From positions 1 to 64,000 of the forward strand of contig JAECUM010000810.1 of NCBI GenBank assembly GCA_016617855.1: a DNA stretch of 64,000 nucleotides, given 5' to 3'. How positions within the stretch are numbered: the first letter of the stretch is position 1; each line of letters begins with the position of its first letter. This DNA comes from Megalonaias nervosa. Lineage: Eukaryota > Mollusca > Bivalvia > Unionida > Unionidae. The position numbers and the translations under genes are program-made. The notes beneath the pieces are model-generated. The model was not told where the DNA came from and searched no databases. It saw only the letters and a program-made list of their open reading frames with translations. Of the stretch, positions 55,507 to 64,000 are shown piece by piece.

Positions 55507-56250
55507 TGAAATTGCACTGTAAGTGGTTCAGAAAAAGAAAATTATTGAATTTATTAAATAGATCGCTTGTATCAAGTTGATAATGGTTATATTTCATTGA
55601 GTGAGTGAAAAACTCACTATTTTCAAGAACAGAATTTCCTTTCTTTCATGCAGAAATGCATTGGCCTGCAATATGTATAAAGATTACTTGTTGTAATGCA
55701 TGCAATAATGTCAGCTGTATATTCTGTTGTTTTTTGTATATTTGTATGGAAAATTCTCTTTTTGCTAATTCAGGGTAAAAATCACATCTGAAAAAAAAGT
55801 GGAAAAAATACCAGTAAATAAAATAAACATTTTGTGGGACTTGTTATACTCTTGCATGACAGTTGGCCATGCTTACAGCTTGAGCAAGCAAGTGACAAAG
55901 TGGTGGGTCACATTTCTTGGTCATAATGTTATCAGTATCCATTGAGTGTAGTGAAAGTAATTTGTCCTAACTCATTCTAGTGAATTGATAAACTTGTTTA
56001 TATCAGTGATTCAGTAATTCTAGGGTTAGCATAAAAAATAAAACCTGATAATTTTTTTTTGAGAGTATGATTACATTTGAAGAAGTTGAAATAATTATTT
56101 TAAATGTTTAAGTCCCACAGAATGTGCTCATAATTGCACAGTATTTTATTGGCAGCTAGTCATTATGTTTTGATTTTTAGTTAAACTGCATGGCTGGAAG
56201 ACAAAGTGAGGTTTTGACATGTTTCCATCATGCATTGTGTGTCCTCTGTT
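55503..56250. other. Unannotated sequence
   Basis: No feature recognised. A possible acceptor near 55653 is followed by a short frame without LIM-type cysteines, so it is not called. Confidence 0.4.
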
Positions 56251-56254
56251 GTGA

Positions 56255-56545
56255 AGTTGTTTGAGATTAAGGGGTGAAACTTTGTAAAACTTTTACATTA
56301 TTATTAGAAGGTGTGTTTAATTGAAGATCATGTATTCAAGGTCAAGGTCATGACTTTAATATTTCAACTTCTTCCATCACACTTTCTATCCCAGTTTTTC
56401 AACTCAAGACCTGTTAGAGATTAAGGGACGAAATTTGGTATATTTGCTTATCATCATTAGAAGGTGTGTTCTGCACAAAATCAGTCGTCCAATCTTCAAG
56501 GTTAAGGTCAGTGGCCCATATGTTCAGTTTTCCCTTTCCTACTAT
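56255..56545. repeat. Dispersed repeat with AAGGTCA motifs, two diverged copies
   Basis: GAGATTAAGG-G-GAAA-TTTG, ATCATTAGAAGGTGTGTT and TTCAAGGTCAAGGTCATGAC recur at 56264-56360 and 56410-56515. TCAAGGTCAAGGTCA is at 56336-56350. Similar elements are common in mollusc genomes (recalled, not checked). Confidence 0.5.
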
Positions 56546-56587
56546 TAGAAGTTGTGTTGTGTACCACATTGGGGTCCTTTCATACTT

Positions 56588-56745
56588 TATTTTCCATTCC
56601 TTAATATTGGAGCTATTTTCCATTCTTTAATATTGGAGCTATTTTCCAATCCTTAATATTGGAGCTATTTTCCATTCTTTAATATTGGAGCTATTTGCCA
56701 TTCTTTAATATTGGAGCTATGTTCCATTCTATACTATTGGAGAAG
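56588..56745. repeat. 26-bp tandem repeat, six units
   Basis: Unit TTCCATTCTTTAATATTGGA followed by GCTATT, with few changes. Confidence 0.93.
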
Positions 56746-58114
56746 AGATGAAAATATATTTGTTCTGGTTCCCACAGTCTTGCAAAGTGTTTAAATTTCA
56801 ATGGTTACCTTGAAAAAAGCTTGTGGTTGAGGATGGCTCTAAAAAGTACTGAAACAAAATGCTCATTACTTTGAAAAGGGCTTGAATTTTGAACAAATAT
56901 ATTTCACTGAAGAACACTAATTTATGTACATAAATGTCAAGAAAGAAAATGAAAGATCCATTAAAAAAAAAAAAAACTCTGGTCATCGTGAAACTTTAAT
57001 TCAGTGTTTGGTCTTATGTTATTTATTAAGACATCAGGTTGCTTACATGTTCAGTAGTGCTTAGTCTCACTGGGGATTGCAAGCACTGCATGATGTAAAT
57101 GAATGGATTCTTTGTTGACTGGGCCGTCAAGGCTGATAAAATAAGTTGGTCAAGTGTTCTGTAGTGGGATGCATATTTTCAAACAGTTGCTGTAAACACT
57201 GTAGACACTATGTATGGGCAAGGCCAAACAGTCATCAAAGATCTATTTATTGTGTTTGTCAAAAGACCTTAGATCCAGGGTAGGTGAGGTCATTACCTGA
57301 TGTTATACTGATGATAGGAACATTACCGTTCACATTATTGAGCATCAAGTCACAATAGAAAATTGCGTGTAAGATACAGTATTATTTTGCATTAGTTCTT
57401 AATAAATGAAAAATTTCATAGAACTAGTGTCAGCTGCAAAATTGCAGGGATCTGGCAACTGTTCTGAAAATGTATATGCATTTAACCTTGGTTCTAAAGT
57501 CCCCACCATTAGCATAATGGGTGACTTCTAGAGCTAAATTAAAATCTCATCCAGGTCACTAATTACAAGAGTTTTTCAAAGAGTAAAAGAGCTTTGAAGT
57601 CACATTGCAAGTGTGAAAAGCATAAAAAAATTAAATGTCAGCAGTTTAAATGAATTTAGAATATATTTTGCTTAAACTTGAAAAACTCAAGTAATAAACA
57701 CTAGCAAGTGAGAATTTTAATTGATTCAGGTGACTTCACCTCTTTCCCCAGGTCCCAAGGTCCCTTGAGCCATACTGTCATCACCTAGGCTTAGCTAACA
57801 AAATTATTTCTGAGTTCTTGTTTAAGGCTGAAATACTTATTTCTTTTATTTTGTGGACTCCACATACCACCGTCAACATTTTTTAAAAGTTATACACAGT
57901 TAATTATAGTGCTTGAAAATTAATTTTTGACCCTGAAAAGTGCCTAAATTTCCAGATTAAATATCTGTATGAATCATGATTTGTAATGTACCACTTGCCC
58001 ATGTTCAAGGTTAAGGTCACGGGCCAATGTTTTAGGTTTCTGTAGTAGTATGCAGAGAGGATTTATTGCGAAGGACCACTCATTTTACGGCAGCATTTGG
58101 ATAATTCATGTCGG
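56746..58114. other. Unannotated sequence
   Basis: About 1.4 kb without recognised features apart from a short AAGGTTAAGGTCA stretch near 58008. Confidence 0.4.
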
Positions 58115-58205
58115 GTGACCCAACCTTGTCTGGGCAGGATTTGAATACCAAACCCGTCTAGTAGCAAGTCTGGCATGGTAACCGTTGAACGATTGTGGCT
58201 CCACT
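58115..58205 (-). repeat. tRNA-like SINE head, degenerate, minus strand
   Basis: Minus strand: ACGGTTACCATGCCAGAC (A-box-like) and GTATTCAAATCC (B-box-like). A relic of a SINE, possibly related to family C. Confidence 0.45.
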
Positions 58206-59660
58206 ATTTGCTTTGATGTCAACATTTAGATTTTTTTAGTTCAGTCTTTAGAGATCACTTTTTCAGCCAACCAGAAGGTGGCCTCAGTACCAGTGGTTTC
58301 TCATTACAGTCATTCAATTACATAACTAAACAGATTTTTGAATTACAAATATGATCTTCAGTGGCAGGTGGTTTGTTAAAACAGTGGTCTTTCTTGATAA
58401 GTTTTGAGGTATAATGATATTTAAAAACACGTACAATGAAATGACGTTATGGAGCAGTGAGCATGTAAGGAAATGTAAGTCACTGAAGCCTTTGTTGCAA
58501 TAAATATGGTAGTTTCTATTTTCTCTGTCCTGGGTTTTAACATACAGCATTTATGGAAGGAATGTGTATTTAATCAGAGAATTTGATCTGCTGCACAACA
58601 GTGATAAACCTTTTTAAACACCAGTCAGTTATTAAAATAACCTGAAACAAATGCCAGTTGTTTTGCTGATGTACTGCATAAGAAATGTAACTGATCCTCA
58701 GTGGCAGAATTATCTGTTGCTGTCAAAAAGTGCATCCTTTTCAGTTTTGAGTTTTTATGTCTGCACTAAAGCGAAGAGTATTATGTTACGATTTTGTCCA
58801 TCCATCCATTTATGTTACCCATTTTGTTTCTGAGCAATAACTCTAGTTCTCCATCATCTACACTGACCAAGCTTTGCATGAGAGGTAACAAAGAAGTGTA
58901 TTGAGTTTGGGTTTGAAGGTAAAAGGTTTCTGCAAAAATGTTCAGTTCTTTACCATGTACCTTCACCAAAGTTTGTAGATAACTTGAATGCTTGGTAAGA
59001 AGGAAACCTTTTGATTTTGTAATCAAAAGGTCAAAGGTGAGGTCACTTTGACTGGAAGAAGAAAAATGATGTTTGCCTTGCAATGTTTCTTTTAGACCAC
59101 TTACAATGTCCAACTGTTGTATCTGGTTTTAACTTGGGCTAATGAGCAAACGTGTAGATTCTGTGGTATAAATGTCCAAGGTTACAGTCATGGTAAGTCT
59201 AATACAAAAATAATGGTTTCTGAAGAGCAAATTTAATTCAAAACTGTATTCCTCGACCAAAGTTCCAGGTCACTGAGATGCACTGGTTTGTTTTTGCCAC
59301 TTTGCTGCATGCAATTAGGCACAGTGCAGGCATATACTGTGCCACTCGTGATATTCATGGCTGTTAATATTATTTAAACTTTGGGCCAGATATTTTCACT
59401 TTGCTATAAATGAATTCAGAGTAAAAGGGTGTTTTGTTGATTACTGAACTAGTTACAATGACTTGCCAGCTTGAATTGACCCTTTTAGATGACTGAATAC
59501 AGGAGTGAATAAATGGAAGAAAAGGTGATCATAGAGATGTACAAATAGCTTATTTTGGCAGTGTGGGTTATCAGGTACCATACTAACAAGGTCATAAGAA
59601 AAGAGTACCCATAAAGTCTTGTCTCAGTATGTGGTTAATGTTTCAGTGTTGTGTAACTGG
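58206..59660. other. Unannotated sequence with a mollusc-type dispersed repeat
   Basis: 58785-59060 reads as a degenerate dispersed repeat (TTTTGTCCATCCATCCATTT, then CAAAAGGTCAAAGGTGAGGTC). No gene seen in the rest. Confidence 0.4.
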
Positions 59661-59664
59661 AGAT

Positions 59665-59915
59665 GTACAGGAGGGACCTCAGGTGTCAAAGTGGTCTAAT
59701 GTTTGCCTTTTACAGACCACTGACATCTCACCTCAGTGTGGGTTCAATTCTCAGACTTGACCAGCATGGGTATTTGAGAAAGCCTGTAAGTAGCTTTGTA
59801 TGCCTCGGTGGTTCTTACGGGGGGCTTTCCTGGGTTTGTCCTGCACCAGATATACTAGCCGCCTTGAATAGCCTATGATGTGCTAGAAAATAGAGTTAAA
59901 CCCAAAACGTGTCAG
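59665..59915 (+). mobile_element. tRNA-derived SINE, family A
   Basis: A-box-like AAAGTGGTCTAATG, B-box-like GGGTTCAATTCTC, body CATGGGTATTTGAGAAAGCC, tail ATAGAGTTAAACCC. Confidence 0.8.
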
Positions 59916-59984
59916 AAATTTATTGCCATTGACATATTGTTGAGAGATGTTTCATAGATGGTGACACTTCATCAAAAAATACAA

Positions 59985-60757
59985 TTTTATGAAATCTTCT
60001 AAACTTACAGATTCAAGAAGATACTTAGGACAACATTTGGTTGAAAAGATAACTTGGATTTTAATTTGGGGAAATAAAGCTGAAAGTAATATTGAAATGA
60101 TCCACAAACTTCAAAACAAGAGTAGCAAGAATTATCCTAAATTTACCATCCAAAATTTTTTCCTGTGAAATTGAAATGGCTGAAGCTTGAATATAGACTT
60201 AGGCCTACCAAATGTTCATATAATGTTCAAAGTTAAGAATTAACTCTGTCCATATTACATGCATGGCATGTTTCATTTTAAGTTAGAGAGAACAAAACCA
60301 AGGACATTAGTTGAGATTGATTATAGGTGATCATTTCTGAACACAATTTCCAAGAATAATACTTTGAAGGATATCAGTTGCTTACTTTGTTATTATTCAG
60401 TGAAATGAACTCTTCAAAATTGTTAGATCAGAAACAACTCTAAATGTATTAAAAAGAAAATTATATGACCACCCTCTTGAAAGGTTGCTTCATTGTAAAT
60501 ATTGAAATACATGCAAAATCCAATTTATTCGATGACTTCATTTCAGATGCACTTTGTGCTTTTATGCTTAATGTATTTAAGCATGCTATACTATTTCTTT
60601 TCTGTTTACAATAGTTTGTTCATCCTGAAGGTTTCAGGGTCTCTCTCTTCATCCTGAAGGCCTCAGGGTCTCTGAATAGAATAGTATATTTATTATAACT
60701 GAGTTATCATATAAAATGAAGTAATTATTATTGTTATTATTATTATTATTATTTCAA
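59985..60757 (+). mobile_element. LINE relic (CR1/L2-like C-terminus) with (ATT)n tail
   Basis: Broken frames carry RYLGQHLVEK-TWILIWGN, NIEMIHKLQNKSSKN and LKWLKLEYRL, matching the conserved region after RT in CR1/Jockey-type LINEs. It ends in TTATTATTATTATT at about 60725-60757. It also contains a 30-bp duplication (TTCATCCTGAAGG-TCAGGGTCTCT) at 60617-60675. No intact ORF. Confidence 0.6.
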
Positions 60758-61839
60758 GAATTGTTTATATTATGGAAGTTAATTTGACAAAATGATGTTC
60801 GGCCTCTTCCCTCGCCATAAAACACCTAAAAAAGCAAAGTTGTGAAGAAATAAACACTTATGTTTCAAGCAGTCAGCAAAATTAGATTAGGTTAAACTTG
60901 GGAGTTTTCATTAAAAATTCATTTCATCCATCAGCATCAGCTATTGATCATTGTTGGAAAAACCTTCAAACAATAGGTTTTCATTTCCTGACTCTTGATC
61001 AAAAATAGAATTCTTGATCATTGTAGCTGATGTATGTTAAGTTAGAATTATTTTGTACTCAGGTTTTAAAAATTACAGTAAAGCTAGTCAAAAGTGTGCA
61101 TTTTTTCTCTCAGCTCTGATGCATTAATTATCCTAAAATCAATATTTGTATGGAGAGAGTACTTCTATCATAGCTTCTGACACAAATTTTTCTGATGTAA
61201 GACTTGTATGGAGATCTAGATAGTTGAAATTGACTTTTTAAACATGAATTTGATCTTTAAAGGTTTGCATTCTAAAACAGTTTCAGTGTGCATAGTTTTG
61301 GATTCAAAACCTGTGATAATCTTTTTAAGCAAGATATCCTTATAATCTAGTGAATAATGAATGCTAAACAAAACTGATTCACATTGACATAATTATTTCT
61401 GGATTTTTCTGTAAATAATGTATTATCAAATAAGTTGGAGGCCTGGATTTATGATGCTTATTTTAGAAATACTTTGTGCACCACAGGGAATGCTGTGAAA
61501 TTGCTTTTCTAGTGTAGGCCACTTAATTTATCTAAGTGCTATAAAACAACAGAAACAAGTACTTACGAAAATAAAAAGAATTTGCAGTATTTTTTGTCAG
61601 CTTCCTAAATATATCTGTCTAGATAAGTCATGTATATATAATTGAAAATACTCAATACAACCAGTTTCCCTAGTCATTTTGCATTATCTGAACCTTAAAG
61701 TTATTGAAATTTGAATATTAAGGTTATTGTTATTGATATAATTTACAGTCCAGGATAGTACAACAAAAATTCTGTTTGAAATGTTCTAGCCACAATTTAA
61801 TTGGACTGGTGTTTCAAAACAGTTTATGAACAAAAAGTA
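60758..61839. other. Unannotated sequence
   Basis: About 1.1 kb without recognised features. Confidence 0.4.
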
Positions 61840-62046
61840 ACAACCTTTAGTGATGTAATGACAGACTAATACATTTCAGCAAAAACCTTGAGTGATGTAA
61901 TGATGGGCTTTGCATTTCAATAAAAACCTTGAGTGATGTAATGACAGGCTTTACATTTCAATAAAAACCTTGAGTGATGTAAGGATGGGCTTTGCATTTC
62001 AGTAAAAACCTTGAGTGATGTAATGACAGGCTTTACATTTCAGTAA
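61840..62046. repeat. 41-bp tandem repeat in alternating dimers, five units
   Basis: Unit CCTTGAGTGATGTAATG followed by GATGGGCTTTGC or GACAGGCTTTAC and ATTTCARTAAAAA. The two variants alternate, giving an 82-bp higher-order period. Confidence 0.88.
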
Positions 62047-62329
62047 TATTTTGGTATACTGAAACAAGAAACTTTGTGTCTAGTGGGCTACTTTGTGTTT
62101 ATTGTTGTGTTGTGCAAAATGTTGACACATTTTTGCAGTCTTGTATAGCTGAGGTTTCTTATAAGTGAGTAATACAGATGTAATGAAATGTACTAGTAAT
62201 GGGTACTTGTGTAAAGATTTGTTGTCTGTTGTCTGTTATTTGTTACTAAGCATATAGTTACATACAAAGTTGAATAATGACCTGACTAACAGTTTTCCTT
62301 AAGGTAGCACTAAACAGTTTTGGTTGTGG

Positions 62330-63665
62330 GTTAAATTCTTCTGCAGATGACACATCCAGACTTTATCTTCATTGTAATATCATTATTACCCTACCTGTTG
62401 CTATCGCATAGCTGGTACTTTTGCAAGAGGAAAATACCAATTGAATGATCAAAATTCTGTCCTCTCATTAGCATGAACCAGAATCTTCCAGAACACTGGA
62501 TCAGTCTTGGGAACATCCCACACATCCAAGACAATTAATAATTCACTCGTTGACCAACACAAGTGGTAGTTAATCTTCTTCATGTAATGTTGAACATAAT
62601 AATATGGCATCCAAATCATTCTTCACAGAATGGTCTCTTCACCGCTTCATATCAGACTCCCTTTGGTCTCTGGTGGCTCAACAACACACTTTTCTTTTAT
62701 GTCTCTCCAATTCTGGACAAGTGAGCATAGACAGTGGTTGCATTCAGCTTCTGGTGGGATCATCTGTGTACTCCTTCCCATTGTTTCCGACTGCTACCCA
62801 GGGTGCTGGATGGCTGAGTGGTCCAAAGTGCTTGCCTTTACTGATCACTGCCATCTCACCTCAGTCCACATGGGCTTGATTCTTGGGCTCAACCAGTGTG
62901 AGTATATGAGAGAGCTTGCCAGTAGCTTCCCATCGGTTGGTGGTTCTTACCAGGATTTTCCTGGGTTCTTCCTTTACCAGTTATACTAGCCACTAGGTAT
63001 AGTCTATCATGTGCTGAAAATTGGCATTAAAGCTACAACAGCAACCACAATGACTGCTACCCTATATGAAGTCAGAACTTACATTGCTGATCTCAGTCTC
63101 ATAGCCCTACTGTGGCACTATCATGGGTCATGCAGTGATCTTCTTGACCAGTTGATTGACCTATCCGGTTTCAACCTCACAGGAGGGATCTTCTGTCACT
63201 ATTCCTATCTGCTCCTGCCTACACAATAGCCCATATATTCTCAACCTTGATGCTTGGCTCAGCTCAGATAATACATCCACTAGAACAAGTTTACAGGCCA
63301 GTTTGCCATTTGCATCATTCAGTTCAGAAGTGCTTCAGCATCCATGTGGAGAACCTTCTGACACAGATTTCCTTTCATTTTTCAAGAATGAAAGATGTTC
63401 AAGATTGGTTATCAGTGACTTTTATTTACATTTATAATAAACTTAAATTTTCTCATATCATGGCAGTTGTTTCAGATTCATATTTTGCTGATCTAAGTAT
63501 TTTTAGCTGCAGAGACCGGTCTTCTGCTCTTTTACATCCAGATGGAATCTGTCTTGTGTTTTATGGTTTTTAAGGATTGAGTGAGGTTTTCTATTAGGAC
63601 CTTGTACTCAGAATTTTGTTTTTGCTTGCCTTGCCATCTGCGAAAAGAATGAGTGAAAATTATTC
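62330..63665 (+). mobile_element. DIRS-like relic interrupted by a SINE
   Basis: 62604-62800 has TEWSLHRFISDSLWSL and LFLLCLS-type remnants of the region after RT. 63097-63260 continues with SDLLDQLIDL and a NLDAWLSS motif. 63600-63655 encodes RILFLLALPSAKRMSE, the DIRS tyrosine recombinase motif. Homologous to 41546-42000 and 45903-46230. A family A SINE splits it (about 62803-63050). All frames broken. The left edge (62400-62460) is tentative. Confidence 0.7.
62803..63050 (+). mobile_element. tRNA-derived SINE, family A, inside the DIRS relic
   Basis: A box ATGGCTGAGTGGTCCAAAG, B-box-like GGGCTTGATTCTT, body GTGAGTATATGAGAGAGC, GGTTCTTACCAGGATTTTCC, tail GGCATTAAAGCTACAACAGC. DIRS homology resumes on its right. 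Confidence 0.83.
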
Positions 63666-64000
63666 TTTGTTGTAGACACTTGCCATCTCCTGTTATTGGC
63701 AGTTATGATTTCATTTGTCTTCTATACCAACAGCTTTTATTTTTTTTAACCTAAATCAACTATGTTGGTAGCCCCACTACCCCTAGAGATCACCAGTTAC
63801 AGTCGAATCTGTACAGGGGATAAGCAGGATAGGTGGTTGTGCCATTTCAGGGGACTGTTGTGTCTAAGTGCTTCCAAGGGAAACAGAAGGTTAAAAAAAT
63901 GTAGTATTTTTCTGAAGGGCATTGTTGATATATGGCTTCTTCCAGTTCACATTGGATTGTCACTACCATCAAAAACCTATTGGTCTCTCACCATAGAGGC
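63666..64000. other. Unannotated sequence to window end
   Basis: Possibly the eroded tail of the DIRS recombinase; nothing firm. Confidence 0.35.

Noticed and set aside
55640..55700. Possible next LIM exon after an acceptor-like CTTTCTTTCATGCAG
   Set aside because: The in-phase translation ends at a stop after about 14 residues and lacks the LIM cysteine pattern.

Overview
This is animal nuclear DNA, AT-rich and crowded with transposable elements. It has tRNA-derived SINEs, LTR and DIRS retrotransposons, LINEs with (ATT)n or poly(A) tails, TTAA-flanked DNA elements, minisatellites and intron-exon structure. Dispersed repeats carrying AAGGTCA-type motifs resemble those of molluscs. Mollusc (perhaps bivalve) is my inference; no gene here fixes the taxon.

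Positions 1-18670 (minus strand) hold a head-to-tail array of one Ty3/Gypsy-type LTR retrotransposon at about 6.03 kb per unit. From right to left the units are E4 (5'-truncated), E3 (complete), E2 (complete) and E1 (cut by the window edge). Three LTRs (849-1805, 6875-7841, 12914-13880) are shared between neighbours. Each starts TGTTACG, ends CGTAACA, and is followed by a tRNA-Pro primer site. The coding order is Gag (SAP-like head, coiled coil, SCAN-like capsid part, CCHC knuckle), protease, integrase, reverse transcriptase, RNase H. Integrase before RT is the order of Ty1/copia and of the unusual Gmr1-like Gypsy group. Every unit carries frameshifts or stops.

Positions 18671-26994 hold an AT-rich spacer, a 5'-truncated CR1/L2-like LINE, an 18/36-bp satellite split by a 1.9-kb LTR-like insertion with 5-bp target duplications, and a hAT-like MITE.

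The only host-gene candidate is on the plus strand: an exon at 26995-27273 and an exon at 52747-53227. Both have good splice signals and matching phase-1 boundaries. The second encodes the first zinc-finger half of a LIM domain. The apparent 25.5-kb intron contains a degenerate ~145-bp satellite in two orientations (27.9-32.9 kb), SINEs, twin TTAA MITEs, solo LTRs of the array family, DIRS relics, a poly(A) LINE, a piggyBac-type relic and several minisatellites.

Positions 53228-64000 are further intron or intergenic DNA with more SINEs, minisatellites, a LINE relic and a DIRS relic interrupted by a SINE. No rRNA gene, functional tRNA gene, CRISPR array or bacterial operon was seen.
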